This document shows, one piece after another, positions 44,480-53,086 of a stretch of DNA of 64,000 nt. The translations under genes and the position numbers were made by a program. The DNA is from Nodosilinea sp. FACHB-131 (GTDB lineage: Bacteria; Cyanobacteriota; Cyanobacteriia; Phormidesmidales; Phormidesmidaceae): assembly GCF_014695395.1 (NCBI RefSeq), contig NZ_JACJOF010000025.1, positions 1-64,000 on the forward strand. The letters are read 5' to 3'. The notes under the pieces are model-generated. The model saw only the letters and a list, made by a program, of their open reading frames with translations, did no database searches and was not told the origin of the DNA. Numbering within the stretch: the stretch's first letter is position 1; each line of letters begins with the position of its first letter.

Positions 44480-44883
44480 AAAAAATCCTTTTGTTGCAGC
44501 TTGTACAGGTGGCCCCAAAAAGCACGCTTTAGCAGTAAAGTCCGAACTCTGAGCCATCACCTGCAACTTAACGGAGGATTGAATCCGCATCCTCCTGCTA
44601 GGGCTATAGTCGAGGCTATGCCAGTGGATGGGTAAAGGTATTTAACGGTGATCCCGACCGTCTACTGCTGCTGCCGCGATCGCTTGTATCGTAGGCGTTG
44701 TGCGGTTTAACAGAGGGCTAAGCCATCTTTCAAAATTAGCCGGAAAAGATTTTGCACTTCAGCGTTGTATCTCAACCCAAAAATCGTTGCGCTTTCAGAC
44801 ACGTTCTACCCTATGGTTCTACTCGATCGCTGAAAGATTTCTTAACTTGAAGAAGCCTATCGCTAAATCAGGAGGAATATTTC
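44480..44883. promoter_or_regulatory. Divergent promoter region of hcp and hdeD-like genes
   Basis: 404 bp between divergent helical carotenoid protein and HdeD-like genes. Both are stress-related, so shared control is plausible. It contains HIP1-like sequence near 44677 but no clear -35/-10 pair or palindrome that I can defend. Confidence 0.35.
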
Positions 44884-45456
44884 ATGGTCAGTGATACTTC
44901 AGTAGATATTAAACAGGTTCGCGATCGCTCCCTGTGGACCGGCGTTGTTCTAGCCATTTTGGGTGTGGTTGCGATCGCATTGCCCATCGTTTCGACCATT
45001 TTTGTTGAGACCTGGGTAGCCATAATTCTGGCTTCCGCTGGGGCAACTAAACTGGTCTATGCCTATCAGACACGTGAGCAAGGCGGAACCCTTTGGAAAG
45101 CGCTGCTGGGTATTCTCTACATCGCTACAGGTATTATGCTGTTCGTTAATCCACGCAATGGGATACTCACGTTGACCCTTTTGCTTGGTAGCTTTTTGCT
45201 CACCGAGGGCGTGTTTGAGCTCATTCTCGCCTTTCGACTGCGGCCTCAACAAAACTGGACCTGGGCTTTGGGCAACGGCATCGTCACCCTAATTCTGGGG
45301 GCCATGATCTGGTTTCAATTTCCCTTCGATGCTCCTTGGCTACTAGGTACTTTAGTCGGTGCCAGTATTCTCTTCTCGGGCATTTCTCGTATTGGGCTAT
45401 CTCTAAAGGCCCGCGAAGTCCTAGACCGCGAGCCCGAATCAGCAGCTTCTGCTTAG
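44884..45456 (+). CDS. HdeD/DUF308 family membrane protein
   Basis: 190-aa protein with six predicted membrane helices in three pairs, as in the HdeD/DUF308 family (E. coli HdeD is associated with acid resistance). Typical phrases are TGVVLAILGVVAIALPI, ILYIATGIMLFVNPRNG and FLLTEGVFELILAFRLRP. A strong Shine-Dalgarno (AGGAGGAA) precedes the ATG and a textbook terminator follows. Divergent from the carotenoid-protein gene. Confidence 0.9.
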   Translation: MVSDTSVDIKQVRDRSLWTGVVLAILGVVAIALPIVSTIFVETWVAIILASAGATKLVYAYQTREQGGTLWKALLGILYIATGIMLFVNPRNGILTLTLLLGSFLLTEGVFELILAFRLRPQQNWTWALGNGIVTLILGAMIWFQFPFDAPWLLGTLVGASILFSGISRIGLSLKAREVLDREPESAASA

Positions 45457-45482
45457 GCAAGTATTGAGCCATGTCGGGTTGT

Positions 45483-45516
45483 AACCACCTCTCAGTAGGT
45501 ACTGAGAGGTGGTTTT
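45483..45516 (+). terminator. Rho-independent terminator
   Basis: AACCACCTCTCAGTA and TACTGAGAGGTGGTT are exact reverse complements over 15 bp with 2 nt between, followed by TT. It lies 27 nt after the HdeD-like stop. Confidence 0.85.
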
Positions 45517-45737
45517 CAGCGTTCTGCCTTCTGTAACAGAAAGACGATAGCCTAGCATGAAGGTAGAGCGGAACCGGTTGGCTGCTGAGTTGAATGATGG
45601 TCAATACCCGCCCTCCGAGTTTTTGCTATCCGAGACGGTTTAGGCAGAAATTAGCGAGGAAGCAACCTCGCTCTTTAGCAGCAGGTAAGAGGATGGTTAC
45701 AATTAGCGCAGCTCATTTATAAAGGAGCCAATTGGCT

Positions 45738-46094
45738 ATGGATCAACTCGATGCAGAAGTACTGCCTGCGTTAGCTTTTGCCTCAGCTATTGAGGCCGTT
45801 AGGAGTAAGCAGTTTGAGATTGCAAAACTCTGCCAACTCAATCAAGTTGCTCAGCTCGATCTCTTTGGTTCGGCTACACAACTAACCTTCGACCCTGCTA
45901 CTAGCGACCTTGATTTTATAGTAGATTTTCTGGTCGATACTCCCGAAGGGGCAGCCGATCGCTTCTTTGGGCTAAGGCAGGGGTTAAGCGATACTTTAGG
46001 GCGAACCATAGACTTAGTTGATGTCAAAGCGATCAAAAACCCTTACTTTTTGCAAGCCATTGCCCCTAGTCGTTTAACTATCCATGGATGCTGA
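45738..46094 (+). CDS. MNT-domain nucleotidyltransferase antitoxin
   Basis: 118-aa minimal nucleotidyltransferase. The catalytic motif GSATQLTFDPATSDLDFIVDF has the Gly-Ser and double-Asp pattern of the MNT family, and a third Asp lies in IDLVDV. In HEPN/MNT toxin-antitoxin pairs this enzyme neutralises the HEPN RNase by adding AMP residues. AAAGGAG precedes the ATG at 45738. The adjacent, overlapping HEPN gene carries a premature stop codon, so the antitoxin now seems to be without a functional toxin. Confidence 0.9.
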   Translation: MDQLDAEVLPALAFASAIEAVRSKQFEIAKLCQLNQVAQLDLFGSATQLTFDPATSDLDFIVDFLVDTPEGAADRFFGLRQGLSDTLGRTIDLVDVKAIKNPYFLQAIAPSRLTIHGC

Positions 46095-46428
46095 CATTCA
46101 AACCTACTTATATGACATTCAACAGGCCTGCCAGCTTATTTAGGGCTTTGTCGCTGACCAAACTTTTGACAGCTATCGAACCAACACGCTAATTAGCTCT
46201 GCTGTAGAGCGCCAGTTTATTACCATTGGTGAAGCCTTAAATCTAGTCATTAAGCGATCGCCCGACCTAGAAAGCCAAATTTCTGATGCCCGTAAAATCG
46301 TAGGCTTCCGCAATCTATCAACCCACAGCTACGGAGCTGTCTCAGATGCTGTTGTCTGGGATATCATCCAGACCAACCTTCCTAAACTGATCAGCGATAT
46401 TAACCAGCTCATGGGGCCAGCCTTGTAA
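46084..46428 (+). pseudogene. HEPN (DUF86) toxin with an in-frame TAG
   Basis: The frame from ATG 46084 to TAA 46426 encodes a 114-codon HEPN protein: DADIQTYLYDIQQACQLI, then a TAG at codon 20 (46141-46143), then continuing homology. The RNase motif R-x4-H is present (GFRNLSTHSYG). The ATG overlaps the MNT stop by 11 bp, the usual coupling. Codons on either side of the TAG remain in frame, so one substitution would restore the gene. Either it is a recently inactivated toxin or a sequencing error. Confidence 0.82.
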
Positions 46429-46472
46429 TCTTTCAAATCCTGATTCTGCACCCCTTACCCTGCCGCATAGCG

Positions 46473-47384
46473 CTATTTGAACCAGGTCTGTTGCAGCGCT
46501 GCGGTATCCCAATTGGCTAGATTAGCAGCGGCCTCATAGGTACTGTGCAGAAACTTTAGCAGCGCTTGGTCAGGGTCAGCAGCCTGGCGCACCGCATCGT
46601 AGGGCAAGACAAACTCCCCCAGCCCTTCGTGGAAAAAGGCCGCCTCCGGCTGAACCGGCGCATTCTTGAAGCCCTCTGGCACCGGATAGGCGTAGGAGTA
46701 GAAGGCTGGGTAGCCCAGGCCCATTCCAGGCCAAAACCCGGCGCTGCTCACCTCTTGGCAGTAGGCTTCTTTAGCGACATCGTCGGGCAAGTTGGGCACA
46801 CCCCCGCCATGCTCCGGTGCCGGTCGCCCCGAAAATCGCGTCACCGCCAAATCAAAGCTGCCCCAAAAAAAATGTACTGGGCTCACCTTACCCGCAAAGT
46901 GAGAGCGAAACTCCCGAAAGACGCGATCGCTCTGCAACAGCACCCGCCAAAACCGCTGCGCCGCATCGGCGTCGTAGGCCCCATGGGTTTCATCCTGCTC
47001 AAAGGGAATTGCGTCCGCAATCTCGTTGGGCGTGGTGTGAATGCGAACGGTAATATTCAGGTCTGCCAAAGCCGCCATCACGGCGCGATAAAAGTCGGCT
47101 ACTGACCGAGGCCGTAGCTCGACCGTTCGCACAATGCCTTCGCTGGTGGCAATGCGCAGCTGGTGGTCAAAGAAGTCAAAGTCAATCTGAAAAATCTGGT
47201 CAGCACTCGGAATGGTGCTGGTCGTTAGACCCCGTGCGGTCAAATACAGTGGCACATGCCAGGAGTGGTTAATCCAGGGCGTTTGCACTAGCCGAATCTT
47301 GCCCACAATTTGAGTCCACAGGTGCAGCGTGGCGTAAGTGTCCTGCCAATCGTCGAGAGGTAGCGGTGGCCAGACGTTAGGCAT
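46473..47384 (-). CDS. DUF5996 family protein
   Basis: 303-aa cytoplasmic protein matching DUF5996: WPPLPLDDWQDTYATLHLW at the start, INHSWHVPLYLTARGLTTS, VSPVHFFWGSFDLAVTRFSG and AAFFHEGLGEFVLPYDAVR. The family is widespread, with no demonstrated function. It converges with the broken HEPN gene. Codon use and HIP1 are native. Confidence 0.9.
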   Translation of the reverse strand: MPNVWPPLPLDDWQDTYATLHLWTQIVGKIRLVQTPWINHSWHVPLYLTARGLTTSTIPSADQIFQIDFDFFDHQLRIATSEGIVRTVELRPRSVADFYRAVMAALADLNITVRIHTTPNEIADAIPFEQDETHGAYDADAAQRFWRVLLQSDRVFREFRSHFAGKVSPVHFFWGSFDLAVTRFSGRPAPEHGGGVPNLPDDVAKEAYCQEVSSAGFWPGMGLGYPAFYSYAYPVPEGFKNAPVQPEAAFFHEGLGEFVLPYDAVRQAADPDQALLKFLHSTYEAAANLANWDTAALQQTWFK

Positions 47385-47583
47385 AACGTTTCCCCAGTTG
47401 GTTTAAAACAAATTGGAGCACAAGATCAGCGATTTGTCAGGGAATGGGGGCGATCGCTTCTCTTTCTGCCAGACGGAGTTGACCCATAGTGCAGAATTTC
47501 CCTAGCGACTATGAGCCAGCCCTAATGTTTGCCAGGGGGAGCGCAGACAGATGACCTACAGCAGATGCCCTATCAAATAGCCT

Positions 47584-48927
47584 CTAAACGGCAAAGCCGG
47601 TTTTTTGCTTTTGTTTGCCCTTCGACTTTTTCTTTGAGGAACCTTGATCCACCTCTTTCATCGCTTCCTGAAACAAATCTTGCAGATGCATCGGCACGCT
47701 GGCAATCTCTGGAAGCTTCGGTTCTAAGGGCTTGCCGGCCTGTACTAAAACATCGTCCAGATCGTCTACGGTTAGGTCTAAACGGTTAAACTGTCTCCCC
47801 AGAGACTCCATCAACGGTGTGGCGTTGTCTTCAGCAAAGCAGCGCCAAACATAGGCGTTGACCGCATCTTCCTTAAGATATTTTTGAATCAGCTGGTCCG
47901 CCTTGGTCACAGATGCGTCATCGGTCGCTTCAAACAGCTGGGTCAGACGCACATAGTCTTTTAGGAACGTCTGGCCCCAGCGGGGGTGAACAAACACTGT
48001 CACAGCTTCTGCCCGACGCAGCTCATCGGGGAGATTGATGGGCGGCGTTGCCATCTTAATCGCCTTGTCATCCTTTAGAAGACGTTCTACCTCGTGCCCG
48101 TCTTTGCCAAATGAGGCCATCGACTCAGCCACCTCTTCCTCAGAAACCCCAGACTCAGCAACCAATTCCTTAAGTGACTTAGAACTGTCAATGCCGAGCG
48201 CTTCTAACCGGCGCTGGGTAGAAATCTCTTGATACTCTTTGAGCTTTTTGTTCAGCTCATATCCCGACAGGGTAATGCGATCGCTCCCAAAAAAATCCAC
48301 AAAATCGTGGTGATAACGCTCCACAGATTTCCAAGCTTCTTCTAAAAGCTCAGGGGCATCGCCATACAAATGGTTGGGAAACCAATTTTTGAAGTTGCCG
48401 ATCGCAACGGCAAGCTTGGGCTTGCCCAGCTTACCCAGCAGCATTAAAGGACCTGAGAACGTCCAGGCATCGCCCACGTCCGGCGACAGACGAGTGACGA
48501 CAATCTCTCCAGGGCCAAGGCGAGCCAGTTCCTCGGCTGACTGTGCTTCATTCGGCTCAACCCAGTAGCGCTTTTCCGTCAGCCAGTTCATTACCTCATA
48601 GCGCCCTGGGGTAGCTTGAAGTACCTTAAACAGGCCATTAAAAGTTTTTTTCCAACCCTCAGCCAAAGCCTGGTCACTCTGAGACAAGCTGGGTTGATTT
48701 TCAATAAAAATGTCCAACACCGACTGGCCAGCCACCTGACCCTCGGTTAAAAACATATCAATCGCTAGGTTTGAACGATTAACGCCTTGCAAGTTGGTAG
48801 CTGACCAAAGCTTCAGCTGATCGGCGCTGTATTGTTCTAAGGCTGTTGCCAGATCGCCCTCAGCATCTAGTACAAAGGCCTGTAGCGTCTGTTTTAAGAC
48901 CTGAGACTGGTTTACGTTATCGCTCAC
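47584..48927 (-). CDS. Conserved hypothetical protein with a basic tail
   Basis: 447-aa soluble, largely helical protein. It is acidic overall, but the last ~15 residues are Lys/Gln-rich (SSKKKSKGKQKQK). Notable phrases are GPGEIVVTRLSPDVGDAWTF, KNWFPNHLYGDAPELLEEAW and VTVFVHPRWGQTFLKDY. I do not recognise a family. The start codon is GTG at 48927; the first 35 residues are helical. Codon use is native. Function unknown. Confidence 0.65.
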   Translation of the reverse strand: MSDNVNQSQVLKQTLQAFVLDAEGDLATALEQYSADQLKLWSATNLQGVNRSNLAIDMFLTEGQVAGQSVLDIFIENQPSLSQSDQALAEGWKKTFNGLFKVLQATPGRYEVMNWLTEKRYWVEPNEAQSAEELARLGPGEIVVTRLSPDVGDAWTFSGPLMLLGKLGKPKLAVAIGNFKNWFPNHLYGDAPELLEEAWKSVERYHHDFVDFFGSDRITLSGYELNKKLKEYQEISTQRRLEALGIDSSKSLKELVAESGVSEEEVAESMASFGKDGHEVERLLKDDKAIKMATPPINLPDELRRAEAVTVFVHPRWGQTFLKDYVRLTQLFEATDDASVTKADQLIQKYLKEDAVNAYVWRCFAEDNATPLMESLGRQFNRLDLTVDDLDDVLVQAGKPLEPKLPEIASVPMHLQDLFQEAMKEVDQGSSKKKSKGKQKQKTGFAV

Positions 48928-49098
48928 ACAAAACCTATCGACACAACGCAGGAGAAACTGCTGCTAACCTACCTCAAAAAATGATTTGGGACAACTTGCT
49001 TCACCGCTGCCCTCGACTATTACACCCATACGCACAAAAATAGATAAGCCCAGTTAGTGGAAGAGAGTCACCGGGCAGTGTGCCAAGTTTTGACCCCC

Positions 49099-49122
49099 AG
49101 CGGGTGGCGATCGCCACCCGCT
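49099..49122. repeat. Perfect 24-bp palindrome centred on HIP1
   Basis: AGCGGGTGGCGA followed by TCGCCACCCGCT is a gapless perfect palindrome, with GGCGATCGCC at its centre. It lies between two minus-strand genes. It may be an extended HIP1 palindrome, a recognition site or a 3'-end structure for the GlsB transcript. Confidence 0.6.
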
Positions 49123-49177
49123 TACAATCCGGTTTATTGGTGCTTATCTATTTCGATTTATGGCTAGTAGCTGACAA

Positions 49178-49447
49178 TTAAACGGCACGCTTGGCAACTG
49201 CGTAGTAGATGAACAGGGCAACAATTGCGCCCAAAACAGCGATTACTACACCACCAATGCTGAGACCAGTTGCCGTTAGGGCTAACGATCCTGTGGTTAG
49301 CAGAGTGTAGAGGCTACCCCCAACAAATGCACCAATCACACCTAGAATTAGCGTACCCAAGATGCCGCCACTCTGATGTCCGGGATAAATAGCTTTAGCA
49401 ATTGCACCAGCAATCAAACCCAATACGATCCAAGCTAGAATGTTCAT
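49178..49447 (-). CDS. GlsB/YeaQ/YmgE family membrane protein
   Basis: 89-aa protein with three membrane helices: ILAWIVLGLIAGAIAKAIYPG, GGILGTLILGVIGAFVGG and GGVVIAVLGAIVALFIYY. This is the GlsB/YeaQ/YmgE stress-associated family. A Shine-Dalgarno (GGAGAGAAGGGA) precedes the ATG at 49447. Function within the family is unproven. Confidence 0.9.
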   Translation of the reverse strand: MNILAWIVLGLIAGAIAKAIYPGHQSGGILGTLILGVIGAFVGGSLYTLLTTGSLALTATGLSIGGVVIAVLGAIVALFIYYAVAKRAV

Positions 49448-50172
49448 TCCCTTCTCTCCAAATGTTGTAGGCAATCAGTGCCTTTTCCTTACAAATAACA
49501 ATAGCCAAACGATTTAGTTGGCGAGACCATCCAAAGAAATAGTTAACCTTTGTCTAAAGGCATACATGAGGTTGTAGTACCTAAAATTGCTGGGATTTGG
49601 TTGCCTTTTTTACGTATTGCCCACCTATTTTCCAGGGTTGGGCGTCGAATAGGGCTCACCAACGGTAGGTAGCTATGCCAACAGTCAGTGCAATTCTGGG
49701 GAACCCCGTCAAGGTGGCTAGGCACCTTGACGGCTAGGGCGTGTGGTTCATTCCGGCTAAAATTCTGCATCAGTGTTACCCCGCCCGACAAAACCAGGTT
49801 AGAGGCTGTAACTGCTGAGCTTGAGCTATCAGCGATCAAGGGCTAACAGCCCCTAGACAGTATTTCTAAATTAGGCAACAAACCGTTGGCCTTCCTGACT
49901 GTAGGGTCAAACTCTAAAGCGGATCGATTTGATTCAGGGCGCTGGGCGGCGGTGCTTTACTGGGCGAATGGCTCATTCAACAAAAGGTTTAGGGCTAAGT
50001 CAATCAGGGCATCTTGAGACGATGCATCTCGTCAACAGTTTTTGCTGGATTGTTCTGCTTTGGCCACTGGCGGCGTGCTGTCGGTGCCGAGCTTGATTCA
50101 CTTGTTATGGCACAGCACCAGCGGGCCGCACAGGGCGGCAACTGACAGTCTTACGCTTAGAGGTCTAACCCC
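49448..50172. other. Intergenic region upstream of the KAS III fusion
   Basis: 725 bp with no gene. A perfect 11-bp-stem hairpin (49706-49733, CCGTCAAGGTG and its complement) lies within it, without a T-run. The promoter for the KAS III-oxidase operon should lie between about 49900 and 50150, but no clear boxes are seen. Confidence 0.4.
49706..49733. repeat. 11-bp inverted repeat
   Basis: CCGTCAAGGTG-GCTAGG-CACCTTGACGG; the arms are exact complements with a 6-nt loop. It could be an operator or a hairpin end; no neighbouring gene explains it. Confidence 0.55.
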
Positions 50173-52098
50173 ATGCCGTCTTTCACCCCCTTCGACCGGG
50201 CTCAACCCCGGGCGGCCTACATCACCCACATCGGCAAATGTCTACCAGGAGAGCCGATCGCCAACGATGAGATGGAAGCCTACCTGGGCCAGGTGGGCGA
50301 TCGCCCCTCCCGAGTCAAGGCCCGCATTCTCAAAAGCAACGGCATTCAGCAGCGCTACTATGCCCTCGATCGCCAGCAGCAGACTACCCTCAGCAATAGC
50401 CAGATGGCGGCAGCAGCGGTGCGAGACACCCTGACCCAGGCTGAGCTAGACCCCAAGACCATTGACCTGTTGGCCTGCGCCACCACCTGGCCCGACCTAC
50501 TGGTGCCGGGCTTTGCCAGTATGGTGCATGGGGAGCTGCCGGAGCTGGCCTCGGTAGAGGCGACCTCTCACCAGGGGGTGTGCTGCGCTGGCGTGGCAGC
50601 GCTCAAATACGTGGCGGCCCAGGTGCAGCTGGGTCAAAAGCGGCAGGCGATCGCGGTGTCCTCAGAACTGGCCTCGCGGTTGTTTAAGCACACTCGGTTT
50701 GAGGCCGAAACCGCCCATCGGGCGGGGGCTGCCCTGCCCTTCGACACCGAGTTTCTGCGGTGGATGCTGTCGGACGGCGCGGGGGCATGCTTGGTCAGCG
50801 ATCGCCCCAGCGCCAGCGGCCTCAGCCTCAAAGTCGAGTGGATTGAGTCGGTCTCCCACGCCAATTCCCATCCGCTGTGCATGTATGCCGGGGTCGATAG
50901 CCCCACAGCGCTGACCAGCTGGATGGATTTTCCTAACCAAGGGGCGGCGGCAGCGGCGGGAGCGCTCAACCTGCGCCAAAATATTCGTCTGCTCGACCAG
51001 GTGGTGCAGCTGGGCGTAGAGGGCTGGATCAGGCTAATCGAAGCTGGTCGGGTGCACCCCGACCAGGTGGACTGGCTGCTGTGCCACTACTCGTCACATT
51101 TCTTTCGCAGTCAAATCATCAATCTGCTCGAACAGGCGGGCTGCATGATTCCTGAGGAGCGGTGGTTTACCAACCTCTACACCCGGGGCAACACCGGCTG
51201 CGCCTCAATCTACCTGATGCTGGAGGAGTTGTTTAACTCGGGCAAGCTGCGAGCAGGGCAGCAGATCTTTTGCTTTGTGCCCGAAAGTGGCCGGTTCACC
51301 ACCGCCTACCTGCTGCTGACGGTGGTGGAGGCAACTGGGCCAAGCCAAGGTTCTAACCCCACGCTGCTGCCGGCCACTGCGGCGATCGCCCCCCCTGACT
51401 GTTCCCCCTCGCCAACCACTGCCCTGGAAGCCGAAACCGAGTCTACGGTCTCTGAAGCGCTGTTGCGCCAGCTGATGCTGGTGTGGCTGACCTTTGAGCG
51501 AGAGCTGCGGTCTGTCCCCATCGTCAGGCGACTGCACCGGGGGGAGTTTACCCTCGCCGACTACCGAGCACTGCTGCGGGCCTTGCGCCCCCAGGTGGTC
51601 GATGGTGCCCGGTGGATTGCCCGGGCCGCGTCGAATATGACCGACTTTGAGCTGCGATCGCACCTGATCGGCCACGCCCGCGACGAGCACCGCGACTTTC
51701 AGATGCTGGAGCGCGACTACGTCTCGGTCGGAGGACAGCTCGAAGAGATTCTGGAGGCTGAGCAAAACCTTGGTTCAGAGGCCCTGTCTGCCTTTATTTT
51801 TCAGCGCGCCTCCCGCGAAAACCCGATTGATCTACTGGGCAGCATCTTCATTGTAGAAGGGCTGGGCAACCGCATGGCCGGCCAGTGGGCCGCACTGATT
51901 CAACAGAGCCTGGGATTAGATAAGACCCAGATCTCCTTCCTCAACTATCACGGCGAGAACGACGAGGCCCATGTGCAAAAGCTCGATGCCTTTCTCAATG
52001 CCGACTGGATGACGGCGGCGATCGCTGCCCGCATTGTCAAAACGGCTCAAGTCACCGCCCGCCTGTACCGCCTGCAACTGGAAGAGATTGACCTATGA
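50173..52098 (+). CDS. KAS III-like condensing enzyme fused to a heme-oxygenase-like diiron oxidase
   Basis: 641-aa fusion. Residues about 1-385 are a FabH/KAS III-type thiolase-fold enzyme with triad Cys138 (CCAG), His305 (LLCHYSSHFF) and Asn340 (RGNTGCAS). A Pro/Thr/Ser linker (about 386-425) leads to a heme-oxygenase-like domain (HDO) at 430-640. It carries the HDO ligand pattern His593-x3-Asp597-x2-His600 (YHGENDEAH), Glu562 (VEGLGNR), a DEH cluster (504-506) and Glu442/444. Known HDOs include UndA (fatty-acid oxidative decarboxylation to alkenes), CADD and SznF. The pairing suggests condensation of an acyl thioester followed by oxidation, product unknown. The stop overlaps the next ATG by 4 bp. 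Confidence 0.88.
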   Translation: MPSFTPFDRAQPRAAYITHIGKCLPGEPIANDEMEAYLGQVGDRPSRVKARILKSNGIQQRYYALDRQQQTTLSNSQMAAAAVRDTLTQAELDPKTIDLLACATTWPDLLVPGFASMVHGELPELASVEATSHQGVCCAGVAALKYVAAQVQLGQKRQAIAVSSELASRLFKHTRFEAETAHRAGAALPFDTEFLRWMLSDGAGACLVSDRPSASGLSLKVEWIESVSHANSHPLCMYAGVDSPTALTSWMDFPNQGAAAAAGALNLRQNIRLLDQVVQLGVEGWIRLIEAGRVHPDQVDWLLCHYSSHFFRSQIINLLEQAGCMIPEERWFTNLYTRGNTGCASIYLMLEELFNSGKLRAGQQIFCFVPESGRFTTAYLLLTVVEATGPSQGSNPTLLPATAAIAPPDCSPSPTTALEAETESTVSEALLRQLMLVWLTFERELRSVPIVRRLHRGEFTLADYRALLRALRPQVVDGARWIARAASNMTDFELRSHLIGHARDEHRDFQMLERDYVSVGGQLEEILEAEQNLGSEALSAFIFQRASRENPIDLLGSIFIVEGLGNRMAGQWAALIQQSLGLDKTQISFLNYHGENDEAHVQKLDAFLNADWMTAAIAARIVKTAQVTARLYRLQLEEIDL

Positions 52099-53003
52099 CC
52101 CACACCCCCGTGCCCCACAACCGGCAAGACCCCAGCTACTGGGATGCCATCTATGCCGACTGGGCCATTCCCCTCGACCCCACCGCTAAGGCCTACATGG
52201 TCAAAGACCTACAAAGCTGGTCGCGCTGCTACCTGCTGCTGCCGATCAAGCTCTTCGCCAACCTGGCCATGGCCCTGATTATGACGCTCAAGCGGCTCTT
52301 ACCGTTTCAGTTTCGCAACTACTGGCTGATGCACCAACTGGCAGTGAGGTTTCTTAACACCTTCACCACCCCCGAAGCCTGCTACCTGATCGTGCGCCAC
52401 TTTGCCATCGGCTCTAACATCGTCAATTTTTTAATCGACAATGGCCCCGACCCGACCCTGCCCCACGCCACGCTCTACCCTCGCCGGGTAGAAGACCTGG
52501 CCGCCAACGCCTTTTTAGAGCACGACATCAACCTCTACAACTTTGTGCTCGACTACCACCGCGCCCAAGCGCAGCACCCTAACTGGCTAGAGACTGTGCA
52601 TCAGCGAGGGCTCAGCTATGACGGCATTCGCCCTGTGTCGGTCGAGATCGACATCAGCCGACGGGGCTGGCTCCAGGTGCTCGATATGGAGTCCTCCCTA
52701 GAGCTGTTCAAAATCTGCTATTCCCTCTGGGTCACCAGCGACGAGTTTGAGCGGGCGGTGCTTTCCCTTCAGTTTGACGAAAGCTTTGCCCTCTACTTTA
52801 GCCGGGTCACTGGCGACTACGCCTGGAACCACACCGTGACAAACCGTCATCCCCTGGCTCCTAACAGCTTCTTTGGGGCAGCCCGCAACCTGCTGCTGCA
52901 CGGTCTGGCCTCGGAGTCGCTCCAGCGCTATCTGGAGCTAGCTATGGCAGATAGCGGCCCTGAGGCTCAAGCGGCTGTCGCCATGAACCGCGTTGCTCCC
53001 TAG
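52095..53003 (+). CDS. Partner protein of the KAS III-oxidase, unknown family
   Basis: 302-aa protein overlapping the upstream fusion gene by ATGA, so the two are translated together. Residues about 45-95 are hydrophobic and helical (LLLPIKLFANLAMALIMTLK), possibly membrane-associating. The rest is helical, with NAFLEHDINLYNFVLDYHRAQ and SVEIDISRRGWLQVL. I cannot assign a family. Tight coupling implies a shared pathway or complex, perhaps membrane delivery of a lipid substrate or product (inference). Confidence 0.7.
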   Translation: MTHTPVPHNRQDPSYWDAIYADWAIPLDPTAKAYMVKDLQSWSRCYLLLPIKLFANLAMALIMTLKRLLPFQFRNYWLMHQLAVRFLNTFTTPEACYLIVRHFAIGSNIVNFLIDNGPDPTLPHATLYPRRVEDLAANAFLEHDINLYNFVLDYHRAQAQHPNWLETVHQRGLSYDGIRPVSVEIDISRRGWLQVLDMESSLELFKICYSLWVTSDEFERAVLSLQFDESFALYFSRVTGDYAWNHTVTNRHPLAPNSFFGAARNLLLHGLASESLQRYLELAMADSGPEAQAAVAMNRVAP

Positions 53004-53086
53004 CGACGCGATCGCGCCGCTAGGGGCTTAGCATATCCTGACAGGTTAGGTAAGCTAAAGGCAATGCCCTTTGCTCCCTTGCCCCT

